Assembly (NCBI RefSeq): GCF_900156055.1
Contig: NZ_FTMQ01000002.1
Coordinates: 806,001 to 870,000 of the forward strand
Length of the DNA: 64,000 bases
Source of the DNA: Rhizobium sp. RU33A
GTDB lineage: Bacteria > Pseudomonadota > Alphaproteobacteria > Rhizobiales > Rhizobiaceae
Direction of reading: 5' to 3'
The notes under the pieces were generated by a model. That model was not told where the DNA came from. It saw only the letters and a list, made by a program, of their open reading frames with translations, and ran no database searches. A program made the translations under genes and the position numbers. How positions within the stretch are numbered: position 1 is the stretch's first letter; each line of letters opens with the position of its first letter. Positions 16,548 through 24,986 of this stretch are shown piece after piece.

Positions 16548-17915
16548 TCAGCCGGCAGCAAGGCGGGGCGAGGACCGTTCCGGGGCAAGCACCGGCTTCG
16601 GCGTCGGGGCCAGCACCGAGAGCTCGAAATCGGCGAGCGGCATGGGGCGGCCGAAGAGATAGCCCTGGAAGAGCCGGCAGCCGGTCGTCTTCAGAAAGGC
16701 GAGCTGCGCCTGGGTTTCGACGCCCTCGGCGACGGTTTCGAGGCCGAGATCGGTGGCGATCGCCCGGATCGAGCGAACGAGGGCTGCGTCGCGGTCGTTT
16801 TCGGCAGCGGCCGTGACAAAGCTGCGGTCGATCTTCAACTCGCTCACCGGCAGGCGACGCAGATAGGCAAGCGAGGAAAAGCCTGTGCCGAAATCGTCGA
16901 GCGAGAAGGTGAGGCCAAGCCTCTTCAAGGACGCCATCTTCTCCGCGACGGGTTCGAGCCCGGCGATCAAGACGCTTTCGGTGAGTTCAAGCCTCAGACG
17001 TGTGGCATCGATGCGGTGGCGGGCGAGCAAGTCCCGCAGCGTCATCTCGAAATCGCTCTCGTTGAACTGGCTGGCACTGACATTGACCGAAAGGGTGAGA
17101 CGCCCGAGCTTCGGATCGGCCTGCCAGCGGGAAAGCGTCGCCAGCGCCTCTTCGAGCACGAAATTGCCGACGAGCGGCATCAGCCCGACTTCCTCGGCGG
17201 CCGGGATGAAGGTGGAAGGCGGTATAGGGCCCTTGGCAGGATGATGCCAGCGCAGCAGGGCTTCGGCGCCGGTGATGTCGCCCTTCCCATCGACCTGCGG
17301 CTGGAAGGCGAGGCTGAGCTCGCCATGCCGGAGTGCTGCCACCAGATCGCGGGCGATGCCGTGGGGCGCCGAAAGCCGTTGCTGCAGGACGTAGATCGCG
17401 CCGCAGAAGATGAGGACGGCCATGGCCGGATTGAGCCAGACGCCGATGCGGTGCAGATCCGGGGGAACCGGCTGGGCGAATGGCAGCCGCAGATCGGCCG
17501 CATGCAGGACGACGAAGGAGACGAGGCTTGCGGCGATCACCGACAGCTGCAGACGGGACGGTCGGCGCAGATAATTGATGTAGGCGAGCATGCCGAGCAC
17601 AGGCAGGAAGAGATGGGTGACGCGCGGCGCGCCATTCTGCGGCACGTCGAACATCAGGCAGAAGCCGATGACGAAAAAGAGAAAGCTGATCTGCGCAACC
17701 AGAAGGAAGAGATCGAGCCGGCGGCGGGTGACGAGCGCGAAGCAGACAAGGGCGGCGATCACCGGAAAGAATTCGGCGAAGGCCAGCAAAGTATAGCCTC
17801 TCGCCAGGAATATCACCGTCCAGAACAGCGCGAAGCCACCCACGGCAAGCGACACGGCCTGATAGACCCGTATCACACGATCCGCCTTGTGCTCCTGATT
17901 GCCCTTGCCGAACAT
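16548..17915 (-). CDS. Membrane EAL-domain cyclic-di-GMP phosphodiesterase
   Basis: A 455-residue protein. The N-terminal half has about five to six transmembrane segments (residues 15-190) with no recognised sensor domain. The C-terminal EAL domain (about 205-440) keeps the catalytic set: EALLRW, NVSASQF, ELTES, DDFGTGFSSL, KIDRSF, VAEGVET and FQGYLFGRPM. It should therefore hydrolyse c-di-GMP to pGpG and favour motility over biofilm. There is no GGDEF domain. The start is uncertain: ATG 17915 is preferred, but an in-frame TTG at 17972 would add 19 residues. It is a monocistronic minus-strand gene. Confidence 0.88.
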   Translation of the reverse strand: MFGKGNQEHKADRVIRVYQAVSLAVGGFALFWTVIFLARGYTLLAFAEFFPVIAALVCFALVTRRRLDLFLLVAQISFLFFVIGFCLMFDVPQNGAPRVTHLFLPVLGMLAYINYLRRPSRLQLSVIAASLVSFVVLHAADLRLPFAQPVPPDLHRIGVWLNPAMAVLIFCGAIYVLQQRLSAPHGIARDLVAALRHGELSLAFQPQVDGKGDITGAEALLRWHHPAKGPIPPSTFIPAAEEVGLMPLVGNFVLEEALATLSRWQADPKLGRLTLSVNVSASQFNESDFEMTLRDLLARHRIDATRLRLELTESVLIAGLEPVAEKMASLKRLGLTFSLDDFGTGFSSLAYLRRLPVSELKIDRSFVTAAAENDRDAALVRSIRAIATDLGLETVAEGVETQAQLAFLKTTGCRLFQGYLFGRPMPLADFELSVLAPTPKPVLAPERSSPRLAAG

Positions 17916-18168
17916 CTTGTGCCCAATCGTCCCCTTGGGGCCCCGGTTAGGCCTCTCTGGCACGGTGATCAAGTGCGTCCGGAGGCTGAAATTCAGGATA
18001 CCCTAACTTAGCCCGCTAAAGAAACCATGTATCTCGATGATCAAGTTTTTCTGTTCGTCGCGAAGCTTTTCGGGCCGGACAAGGTGCGGGGCGGCCCATC
18101 TCGCGATGAACCGCCCCTTTGGACCTTGACGGTCCAACCTCCCCCCGGAGGCTATTCAGCCCGATTGT

Positions 18169-19272
18169 TCAGCCCGCCTTGGCGACCTTCATGACGTCGG
18201 GATCGTAGACGCGGCCAAAGCGGTTGGCGAGGAAGGCGGGAAGGTCGATCTCTTCCTGGCGGACGAAGCCGGCCTGGGGCAGCGTGCCGTCTGCGAGCAG
18301 GTCAAGCACGGTGCAGATGCCGGCGGCCGTGGTGATCTGGATGGCGCTCATCTTTTTGCCCGCGACGACGCCGGCATAGACCTTGTTGGCATAGGTTTCC
18401 TGCAGGTAGCGCCCGTCCTTCCAACCGCAGACGGTGACGAAGACGACAACCACGTCCTGCATGGTGGCGGGCAGGGCGTTCTCGAAGAGGTCCTTCAGCA
18501 CATCGCGGCGGTTCTTCAGGTTGAAGTCGTTGAGCAAGGCCTTGATGATCGCCTGATGGCCGGGATAGCGGATGGTGCGGTAGTTCATCGTGCGAACCCG
18601 TCCCTCGAGCGTCTTGGCGAGCGTGCCGAGACCGCCCGAGGTGTTGAAGGCCTCGTAGGTGACGCCATCGAGCGAGAATTCCTCGCGCTCTTCCATGGCT
18701 GGCACGATGGTCAGCTTGCCCTCGACGATCGCCTCGCAGGGCTCGATGTACTCGTTGATCAGCCCGTCGGTCGACCAGGTGAGATTGTAGTTCAGCGCAT
18801 TGGACGGATATTGCGGCAGGGCGCCGACGCGCATGCGGACCGTATCCAGCGTGTCGAAATGCTTAGTCAGGTCGTTGGCGACGATGGAGATGAAACCGGG
18901 GGCGAGGCCGCACTGCGGAATGAAGGCGGAGCGTGCGCCGCGGGCGAGCTCCTCAACCTTGCGGGTGGTCGCTACATCTTCGGTGAGGTCGAGATAATGC
19001 GTCGCGGTGCGGGCGGCACTTTCGGCGATCGCGCCGGTCAGGTGGAAGGGGGCGGCCGAGAGCACGGCGAACTGGCCGGAAAGGGCCGCGTCGAGTGCCG
19101 CCGCGTCCGATATGTCGAGTTCCAGCGTCTTGACGGCCGGATGTGCATCGAGCTTTGTCAGCTGTTCGGCGCTGCGGTCCGCGACTGTCACCGTGTAGTC
19201 GCCAGTTTCGGCGAGCATCCGGGCAATTGCGCCGCCGATCTTGCCCGCGCCGATGATGGTGATGTTCTTCAT
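18169..19272 (-). CDS. Saccharopine dehydrogenase-family oxidoreductase
   Basis: A 367-residue NAD(P)-binding protein that starts with the Rossmann motif ITIIGAGKIGGAIARML and has ADRSAEQL at the end of strand two. It continues as a saccharopine dehydrogenase/homospermidine synthase-like fold (GLAPGFISIVANDL, a conserved active-site region in the family). The reaction is likely formation or oxidation of a secondary amine from an amino acid and a carbonyl; the true substrate is unknown. The ATG at 19272 has GAGGGG upstream and starts exactly at the nucleotide-binding strand. It is divergent from an Lrp/AsnC regulator, which suggests an amino-acid-responsive gene, possibly in lysine metabolism. 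Confidence 0.82.
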   Translation of the reverse strand: MKNITIIGAGKIGGAIARMLAETGDYTVTVADRSAEQLTKLDAHPAVKTLELDISDAAALDAALSGQFAVLSAAPFHLTGAIAESAARTATHYLDLTEDVATTRKVEELARGARSAFIPQCGLAPGFISIVANDLTKHFDTLDTVRMRVGALPQYPSNALNYNLTWSTDGLINEYIEPCEAIVEGKLTIVPAMEEREEFSLDGVTYEAFNTSGGLGTLAKTLEGRVRTMNYRTIRYPGHQAIIKALLNDFNLKNRRDVLKDLFENALPATMQDVVVVFVTVCGWKDGRYLQETYANKVYAGVVAGKKMSAIQITTAAGICTVLDLLADGTLPQAGFVRQEEIDLPAFLANRFGRVYDPDVMKVAKAG

Positions 19273-19418
19273 GGTTGCCCCTCGCATGCCTGATGTCCGC
19301 AAATCGGACGAGATGTCATTTGTCAAAGCAGTGTGCGGGCGGAGGCTGTCGATTCCAAGTGACGATCTGATCGGATTGCGGTATCAATCCGGGCGTATCG
19401 ACGAATGAAGTGGGCGAA

Positions 19419-19850
19419 ATGCAGATCACGGACAAGGATCGGGAGTTGCTCTCGCTGCTCTCTGAGAATGCGCGGATGCCGGTGGCGGAACTCGCGCGGC
19501 GGCTCAATCTTTCCCGCACCACGGTTCAGGCCCGGCTGGAGCGGCTGGAAGCGCAAGGGGTGATTGCCGGCTATCAGGTGCGGCTCTCCGATGCCTATCA
19601 GAGTGGGCTTATCCGGGCGCATGTGATGATCACCATCGCGCCGAAGGCGCTGACGGCGGTGACCGGAGAGCTGAATGCGATCCGCGAGGTGACCGCACTC
19701 TATTCGGTCAACGGTCCCTATGACCTGATCGCCATTGTCGCCGCCCCGTCGATTTCGGAGCTCGACCGGTTGATCGACCGGATCGGCGAATTGTCCGGCG
19801 TCGAGCGGACGCTGTCGTCGATCATCCTGTCGACGCGGATTTCGCGCTAG
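19419..19850 (+). CDS. Lrp/AsnC family transcriptional regulator
   Basis: A 143-residue regulator. The N-terminal winged helix-turn-helix is DKDRELLSLLSENARMPVAELARRL, ending in LSRTTVQARLERLEAQGVIAGY (both abbreviated landmarks of Lrp proteins). The C-terminal half is the RAM domain (HVMITIAPKAL, VTALYSVNGPYDLIAIV) that binds an effector amino acid and mediates octamer assembly. An ATG at 19419 and a GTG at 19410 are both possible; I take the ATG. It is divergent from the saccharopine-dehydrogenase-like gene, 146 bases apart, so that gene is its likely target. Confidence 0.9.
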   Translation: MQITDKDRELLSLLSENARMPVAELARRLNLSRTTVQARLERLEAQGVIAGYQVRLSDAYQSGLIRAHVMITIAPKALTAVTGELNAIREVTALYSVNGPYDLIAIVAAPSISELDRLIDRIGELSGVERTLSSIILSTRISR

Positions 19851-19853
19851 GTG

Positions 19854-21197
19854 TCACGCCGCCTTCAGCTCCGCCCTCGCCAGTGCCCGCTCGAGTGCTG
19901 CGATGCAGGTTTCGTCGTGGTGGCGGCCGGCGCCTTCCCAGAGGATGGCGAGTGCCTTTGCAACCGGCATGGCGGCGCGATAGGGGCGGTCAGCGGTCAG
20001 CGCGTCGAAAACGTCGGCGGTGGCGACGATGCGGGTCTCGAAGGATATCTCGTCGCCCTTCAGGCCGCGCGGATAGCCGGAGCCGTCGAGCTTTTCGTGA
20101 TGGGCGCCACCGATCAAGGCCAGATCAGCGAAAGCGGCGATGCGCGAGAGGATGGTCTCTGAGAATTCCGCGTGGCGCTTCATCTGCTCCCATTCCTCGC
20201 CTTCGAGGCGGCCGGGTTTGTCGAGCACGCTGTTGGAGACGCCGAGCTTGCCGATGTCATGCAGCAGGGCTGCACGCTTCAGGCGGCGTCTTTCTGGCAA
20301 TGCCATACCCATTTCCTCGGCGATCAGGTCGGTGAAGAGGGCGACGCGGTCGCTGTGGCCTGAGGTATAGGGGCTCTTGGCATCGATGACGCGGGCAAAG
20401 CCGGCAGCGATATCATCGAGATAGCACTCGTCAGCCATCACGGCCTGGCGGCCCGGTTCAAGCGCCAGCACATAGGCTTCCAGATTCTCGGAGCCGAGTT
20501 CGGCAAAGAAGACTGGGGTGGCCAATGCTTCGAAGACGGTCACGATTTCCGGATCGAACCAGCCGCCGGCGCGCTTCTTCACTTCGACGAGGGCGGCTTC
20601 GGGACCCTGGTGGACGAAGAAGACGTCGATCACCTGCGCCATCAGCGCAATGCGGGCAAAGAGGTGGATTTCCTCGCCCTTCAAACCTTGAGGCAGGCCG
20701 CCGCCATCGACATGTTCGTCGAGATCGAGAATGCCCTTTGCCACTTCCTCGGAAAAGCGCATCTGCCGGGCAATCTCGGCGCCGCGCTGGCATCGCGTCT
20801 GGATCAGGCTGGTCGAGATCTCGCCGCCATTCTTGAAAATGTTGAAAATGCCGCGGAAGCGCTCGGCAAGCCCGGCTTCCATACCAGTGTGGGAGAGCAC
20901 GAATTTCAGGATCTGCGGGAAGGAGCCATCGACCAGCTTGAAATCGTGTTTGAACTTCAGGTCATCGGCCAGATAGAGTTCGCAGATGCGGGCGGCATTC
21001 GACGAGCAGCCGAGATCCTTCAAGAGCAGCGTATAATAGAGATCGCGCAGCGCTTCTTCGCCAAGCCCGAGCGCCTGGCCGATGCGGGTGCCGATGAAGC
21101 AGCAGCGCACGCAATGGCCGGCGGGCTGACCTTCCGTCATGTCGAGCGCGTGGCTGAGTGCCTCGATCAATTCGGCAAGACGGATGGTGTTGGTCAT
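19854..21197 (-). CDS. Tandem HD / HD-GYP domain phosphodiesterase
   Basis: A 447-residue protein with two HD-type repeats. The C-terminal one (about 270-440) is a complete HD-GYP domain: HSDRVALFTDLI, ALLHDIGKLGV, LIGGAHHEKLDGSGYPRGLKGDEI and ADVFDALTADRPYR, so it probably hydrolyses c-di-GMP. The N-terminal repeat (about 10-210) keeps the layout but lost its HD pair: LLLKDLGCSSNA in place of LLHDIGK, while DEHVDGGGLPQGLKGEEI preserves the GYP-like loop. The degenerate repeat may be regulatory. GGAGCG precedes the ATG at 21197. It is monocistronic and converges with the Lrp regulator gene three bases away. Confidence 0.88.
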   Translation of the reverse strand: MTNTIRLAELIEALSHALDMTEGQPAGHCVRCCFIGTRIGQALGLGEEALRDLYYTLLLKDLGCSSNAARICELYLADDLKFKHDFKLVDGSFPQILKFVLSHTGMEAGLAERFRGIFNIFKNGGEISTSLIQTRCQRGAEIARQMRFSEEVAKGILDLDEHVDGGGLPQGLKGEEIHLFARIALMAQVIDVFFVHQGPEAALVEVKKRAGGWFDPEIVTVFEALATPVFFAELGSENLEAYVLALEPGRQAVMADECYLDDIAAGFARVIDAKSPYTSGHSDRVALFTDLIAEEMGMALPERRRLKRAALLHDIGKLGVSNSVLDKPGRLEGEEWEQMKRHAEFSETILSRIAAFADLALIGGAHHEKLDGSGYPRGLKGDEISFETRIVATADVFDALTADRPYRAAMPVAKALAILWEGAGRHHDETCIAALERALARAELKAA

Positions 21198-21382
21198 GGG
21201 CGCTCCTTCGTCAGGGCAGATTATCCCGCTAATATTAAGAACGGGTGTTGAACACGGGTCGGCCAAGCATGTGCGTCAACCTCCTGTTCATCGCTTCCGT
21301 GCTTGTCTTTTTCCTGCATTGTCTTAAGCCATGAGACGCACTATGTGCGGATAAGCCAAACCAACGAGGACTGTCCCCTGTG

Positions 21383-21967
21383 ATGAACGAAGACGAAGAC
21401 GACAAGAGCAAGGAACTGCCGATCGGCAAGGAAACGGAAGCGAACCTCTTCAAGTCGCGTTCGATCTTCATCTATGGCGGTATCACCATGGAGCTGGCGC
21501 AGAAGGTCTGCACGCAGCTCGTCGCGCTCGCTGCCGCTTCCGATGAAGACATCCGCGTGTTCGTCTGCTCGCCGGGCGGCCATGTGGAAGCCGGTGACGC
21601 GATCCACGACATGATCCGCTTCATCAAGCCGAAGGTCTTCATCATCGCGACTGGCTGGGCCGCCTCTGCGGGCTCGCTGATTTTCGTCGCGGTTCCGAAG
21701 GAGCGCCGTCTGGCCCTGCCGAACACCCGCTTCCTGATGCACCAGCCGTCTGGCGGCACCCGCGGCATGGCATCGGATATCGAGATCCAGGCCCGCGAAA
21801 TCATCAAGATGAACGAGCGCCTGATCAAGATCTACGCGAAGGCCACCGGCCAGAGCCAGGAGAAGATCGCGAAAGACATCGACCGCGACTACTGGCTGTC
21901 GGCCGAAGATGCCGTCACCTATGGCCTGGTCGGCCGGATCATCGAGAGCCACGCCGACATCGGCTGA
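21383..21967 (+). CDS. ATP-dependent Clp protease proteolytic subunit (divergent ClpP)
   Basis: A 194-residue ClpP-family serine peptidase. The catalytic serine is in [15 protein letters not shown] (ClpP proper has GQAASMG) and the histidine in [12 protein letters not shown]; an aspartate is available in [11 protein letters not shown] near residue 175. The N-terminus is unusual: a strongly acidic [13 protein letters not shown] instead of the axial-pore loop of standard ClpP, followed by [15 protein letters not shown]. Rhizobia encode several ClpP paralogues, and this is a divergent one. A GTG three bases upstream (21380) is an equally likely start, given GAGGA at 21366-21370. It is monocistronic with a terminator. 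Confidence 0.82.
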   Translation: MNEDEDDKSKELPIGKETEANLFKSRSIFIYGGITMELAQKVCTQLVALAAASDEDIRVFVCSPGGHVEAGDAIHDMIRFIKPKVFIIATGWAASAGSLIFVAVPKERRLALPNTRFLMHQPSGGTRGMASDIEIQAREIIKMNERLIKIYAKATGQSQEKIAKDIDRDYWLSAEDAVTYGLVGRIIESHADIG

Positions 21968-21990
21968 GGCTTCTCGCAAAGAGCCATCAA

Positions 21991-22022
21991 AAAAGCCGCC
22001 GGAGCGATCCGGCGGCTTTTGT
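21991..22022. terminator. Bidirectional terminator between clpP-like gene and the convergent secreted protein
   Basis: AAAAGCCGCCGG (21991-22002) pairs with CCGGCGGCTTTT (22009-22020); the A/T ends give U tracts in both directions. Confidence 0.9.
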
Positions 22023-22040
22023 CGTTTGAGGCTTTTTCGA

Positions 22041-22379
22041 TCAGATCAGCGGGCAACCGCGACGATTGGCAAAGCGCAGCTGTTCGGGACCGCGGCGGCT
22101 GAAGCCGCGCACGGTGATGCTGCGATCGGTGACGCGCACCACTTCGGCACGGCGCAGACCTTCCTGAGCGGCAGCACGCTGGGCTTCGCGCGGGCTGCAG
22201 CCGCGATCGCGGTCACGGCGGTCACGATCACGGTCGCGGATGATCGGGCGGACACCATCCGGACCAATGCGCAGCTCGATTCCTTGCGCCGAGGCGGGGG
22301 CGGCAAAGGAGGCCGCGAGCGGAAAGCCGGCAAGGGCGAGCGTGGTGACGAGTGCGGCGCGCAGGAATTTTGCGGACAT
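22041..22379 (-). CDS. Small secreted protein of unknown function
   Basis: A 112-residue protein with a signal peptide (MSAKFLRAALVTTLALAGF, cleavage probably after ASA near 32). The mature part has IELRIGPDGVRPIIRD, then a highly charged DRDRDRRDRDRG tract, then a conserved-looking basic domain (CSPREAQRAAAQEGLRRAEVVRVTDRSITVRG, in part) and a second cysteine near the end. Two cysteines suggest a periplasmic disulfide. The arrangement (signal peptide, R/D-rich linker, short domain reading like a small beta sheet) recurs in small exported proteins of Rhizobiales, but I cannot name a family. It shares a terminator with the ClpP-like gene. Confidence 0.75.
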   Translation of the reverse strand: MSAKFLRAALVTTLALAGFPLAASFAAPASAQGIELRIGPDGVRPIIRDRDRDRRDRDRGCSPREAQRAAAQEGLRRAEVVRVTDRSITVRGFSRRGPEQLRFANRRGCPLI

Positions 22380-22461
22380 GATGTGACTTTCTTCGTTGTC
22401 GTGCCGGAGCAACTCCGGCCGACGATATAAGTTCCATCGTTTCAGACCGATGCGGCAAATT

Positions 22462-22965
22462 TCATCGCCACTCGTGCAGCCTGTCAGCCATCAGCGGCCG
22501 AGATGTCACCAGCGGCAGGGTGCCCTCTGCACGCTCCGCATAGGCGATGGCATCCGCCTCGTCGTTGAAGCCGATGAAGATCATCGACAACGATTTCGCC
22601 TTCGGGGCGCCCTTCTTGCGATAGGAGATTTTCACCGCGCAATGGGGATAGGCTTCGTCCAGCACCGCACGTTCGGGCAGGGCATCTGCCAGCGCGAGAT
22701 GGGCGCCGAGGCCGAGGAAACGGTCAATCGCGGCAAATGCGGTCGCTTCGGGCAGCTGCTTGTTTTCGCTCGATCCCGGCGCACGGCCCCAGAACAGGCT
22801 GTCGACCAGCCCCTTCGCCCGCTTCGACTTCGCCACGACGCGCCCGCCGGCGGCGACAAGCTCCAGGTGGGCATCCCAGGTCTGGAAGAGTTCCGGGGTT
22901 TGCTGGAGTTCGGTGAGGAGAGGGCGGAGGGCGGCGGTGAGGTCGGTGTGGAGGGAAGGGGGCAT
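22462..22965 (-). CDS. Conserved hypothetical protein
   Basis: A 167-residue soluble protein with no family I recognise. It has a helical start (LTAALRPLLTELQQTPELF), a basic patch (VVAKSKRAKGLVDSLFWGRA), and a mixed alpha/beta end with SLSMIFIGFNDEADAIAYAERA and PLVTSRPLMADRLHEW. No signal peptide or membrane segment is visible. I take the ATG at 22965; the frame continues upstream in proline-rich sequence unlikely to be coding. The stop lies close to the promoter region of the adjacent minus-strand gene (22379). Confidence 0.6.
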   Translation of the reverse strand: MPPSLHTDLTAALRPLLTELQQTPELFQTWDAHLELVAAGGRVVAKSKRAKGLVDSLFWGRAPGSSENKQLPEATAFAAIDRFLGLGAHLALADALPERAVLDEAYPHCAVKISYRKKGAPKAKSLSMIFIGFNDEADAIAYAERAEGTLPLVTSRPLMADRLHEWR

Positions 22966-23079
22966 GGGCGGGTGTCTCGGGGTGTGGGGTGGTGTGTGGC
23001 GGCCTCGTAGCATGGCGGGGGCGGGGTGGATATGGCCGCGGGAGGCCAAAAGGCTCCTGCTCTCAGATCAGACCTAGCG

Positions 23080-24015
23080 TCAGGCCTCGGGCTTGGCCGC
23101 GGTTTCCCCCTGTAGATCCGGATCGCGCTTGAATTCGGCGGCAAGGTAATTGACGAAAGACTTGACCTTGGCGGCGATCAGACGGTTGTCGGGATAGACG
23201 GCATGGAGCGGCACTTCGGCAATGTGCCAATCGGCGAGCAGGCGGACGAGGCGTCCGGCGCGGATGTGGGGGCCGACAACAAAGGTTGGCAGAAGGGTGA
23301 TGCCCAGGCCGCAAAGGGCGGCTGAACAGAGATTACGGCCGTCATTCACCTCGAAGCTCGGTGCGATCGGGATACGGCGGAGATCGTCCCCTCGCCGCAA
23401 TTCCCAGGTCCGTCCCCATCGGAGACCTGAGAAGTGCAGGCAATCGTGGTCCTCCAGATCCTCGGGCTTTTGTGGTACGCCACGGTGGGACAGGTATTCG
23501 GGTGATGCGCAGATCAGGACCGGTGACTGGCCCAATTTCCGAGTGATCAGTGTTTCATCGATGCGGATCGTGCCGCGCACGGCCAGATCGAATTTGCGCT
23601 CGATCAGGTTGACGGGCGTGTTCGACAGTTCGAGTTCGATTTCAATCTCGGGATGATCCTTAAGAAAGCCAGCGATCATCGGAGTGAGGTGACTCGTTCC
23701 GAGATCCGGAGGCGCGGCAATCTTGAGGCGACCGACGGGTGCTTCCTGATGATGAATGGCCGCACGTTCCGCATCATGCACGATGGCAGTAACGTCCTTC
23801 AGCCGTTCGTGAAAGGCTGCGCCGGCTTCCGTCAGGCTTAAGTGCCGCGTCGACCGGTGTAGCAGACGCACGTTCAAGCGGCGCTCAAGTTGATCCAGTT
23901 GCGCGCTTACAGTCGGACGAGACATGGCGAGTATCTCGGCCGCTTTGGTGAAGCTCAGATGTTCCGCGACCGCCAGGAAGACGGCAAGACCATTCAGAGG
24001 ATCAGAGGTCTTCAT
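23080..24015 (-). CDS. LysR family transcriptional regulator
   Basis: A 311-residue regulator. The N-terminal winged helix reads LAVFLAVAEHLSFTKAAEIL, then MSRPTVSAQLDQLERRLNVRLLHRSTRHLSLTE (landmarks SRPTVSAQL and LLHRSTR). The C-terminal periplasmic-binding-type effector domain begins near 90 (GRLKIAAPPDLGTSHL). The profile suits the CrgA/PecT-like LTTR subgroup. It is divergent from a cupin gene with 98 bases between the starts, so that gene is the probable target; the inducer is unknown. Confidence 0.92.
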   Translation of the reverse strand: MKTSDPLNGLAVFLAVAEHLSFTKAAEILAMSRPTVSAQLDQLERRLNVRLLHRSTRHLSLTEAGAAFHERLKDVTAIVHDAERAAIHHQEAPVGRLKIAAPPDLGTSHLTPMIAGFLKDHPEIEIELELSNTPVNLIERKFDLAVRGTIRIDETLITRKLGQSPVLICASPEYLSHRGVPQKPEDLEDHDCLHFSGLRWGRTWELRRGDDLRRIPIAPSFEVNDGRNLCSAALCGLGITLLPTFVVGPHIRAGRLVRLLADWHIAEVPLHAVYPDNRLIAAKVKSFVNYLAAEFKRDPDLQGETAAKPEA

Positions 24016-24113
24016 TCGTCAAAACATCCGAACAGTGTGGGCAGATGCGTGAGATTATCACTCGGTCTCTGCCGGCGTAAATGATCTCCATTCAACCAAC
24101 TGGAGAAACGCAC

Positions 24114-24578
24114 ATGACTACTTTCAATACCCCCATCATTTCCCAGCCCGGCGAAGGCCGGATCGCACTCGGCTTCGGCCCGCACCTGATCCGGATTTCC
24201 GCAGACGAGACGGGGAACAGCTTCGGCATGTTCGAGGCGTCGATCCCCGCAGGTGAAGGGCCTCCGCTGCATGTCCACGAGCGGGAAGACGAGTTCTTCC
24301 GCGTCCTCTCGGGCCGCTTCCTGTTCGTCTGCGGCGAGCGCCAGACGGAAGTCGGGGAGGGAGGCTGCGTGCTGCTGCCGCGTGGCGTTCCGCACCGCTT
24401 CCAGAATGTCGGCGACAGCATGGGCCGGTTGATGATCATCGTGACGCCGGGTGGCTTCGAAGGCTTCTTCCAGGCGGTTGCCGAGTCCGCACCGGCCGGC
24501 CCGGCCGGCCTTCAGGCGGTATCTGAGCGGTTTGGTATTCGCTTCATCAGTGCCGGCACTGATGCTCAGGCAGCTTGA
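24114..24578 (+). CDS. Cupin domain protein
   Basis: A 154-residue single-domain cupin. Metal-binding residues are visible in the first motif, PLHVHEREDEFFRVLSGRF (His53, His55 and a glutamate), and in the second, VLLPRGVPHRFQN (His near 93). Similar small cupins bind Fe, Mn or Ni and act as dioxygenases, isomerases or ligand sensors, so the reaction cannot be assigned. TGGAGAAA lies ten bases before the ATG at 24114, which is preferred over the in-frame 24081. It is under probable LysR control from the divergent gene. Confidence 0.85.
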   Translation: MTTFNTPIISQPGEGRIALGFGPHLIRISADETGNSFGMFEASIPAGEGPPLHVHEREDEFFRVLSGRFLFVCGERQTEVGEGGCVLLPRGVPHRFQNVGDSMGRLMIIVTPGGFEGFFQAVAESAPAGPAGLQAVSERFGIRFISAGTDAQAA

Positions 24579-24638
24579 ACCTCAGGCCCCGCCGCGACGG
24601 CGGGGCCCCGCTTCCCATCGAGCGAGGCAGGATCCTCA

Positions 24639-24806
24639 ATGCCCTATCTGTTCCTTCTCTTCGTCGCGCTTCACGTGTTCTGTGGCGTGGCTCTCAGCTT
24701 CGCGATGGCTGCACCGGGAAACGGCGTGCTCGCAGGCGTGCCGGCGCATCTGACATGGTGGTCGGGGTTGCGGTGGGGCTATCCGCAAGCGCCTGGGCAC
24801 GGCTAG
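24639..24806 (+). CDS. Possible 55-residue membrane peptide
   Basis: A short ORF, MPYLFLLFVALHVFCGVALS and on to LRWGYPQAPGHG, 61 bases after the cupin gene. The first 24 residues are a credible transmembrane helix, and AGGCAGGA lies about eight bases before the ATG. No family is recognised and the C-terminal half looks like random coding. It could be a true small membrane protein or a truncated remnant, as it ends inside a dispersed repeat. Confidence 0.3.
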   Translation: MPYLFLLFVALHVFCGVALSFAMAAPGNGVLAGVPAHLTWWSGLRWGYPQAPGHG

Positions 24807-24900
24807 GTCGTCATGCTCGGCCTTGTGCCATGGCATCCGCACCGTCGACCCTGCCGCTGACGGCAGTAGATCCTCGGGACTGCGCCCGAGGATGACGGCG
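24807..24900. repeat. Dispersed palindromic repeat (GTCATGCTCGG / CCCGAGGATGAC type)
   Basis: The segment starts GTCGTCATGCTCGG and ends CCCGAGGATGACGG, mutually inverted with mismatches. An internal hairpin CCTCGGG (24872-24878) / CCCGAGG (24885-24891) is also present. It is a common dispersed intergenic element in Rhizobiales. Confidence 0.6.
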
Positions 24901-24920
24901 GTGGGCCTTTTGGCCAAAGA

Positions 24921-24948
24921 AAAACCCCGCCGAATTTCTCCGGCGGGG
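24921..24948 (-). terminator. Terminator of the spermidine biosynthesis operon
   Basis: On the minus strand CCCCGCCG (complement of 24941-24948) pairs with CGGCGGGG (complement of 24925-24932) and is followed by a T run. It is 39 bases past the CASDH stop. Confidence 0.85.
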
Positions 24949-24986
24949 TCCGCATTCCCTTGATCATCAAGCGCTTCCCGGCGCTC

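Noticed and set aside
16497..18011. 504-codon plus-strand frame across the EAL gene
   Set aside because: Antisense to a complete EAL phosphodiesterase with all motifs.
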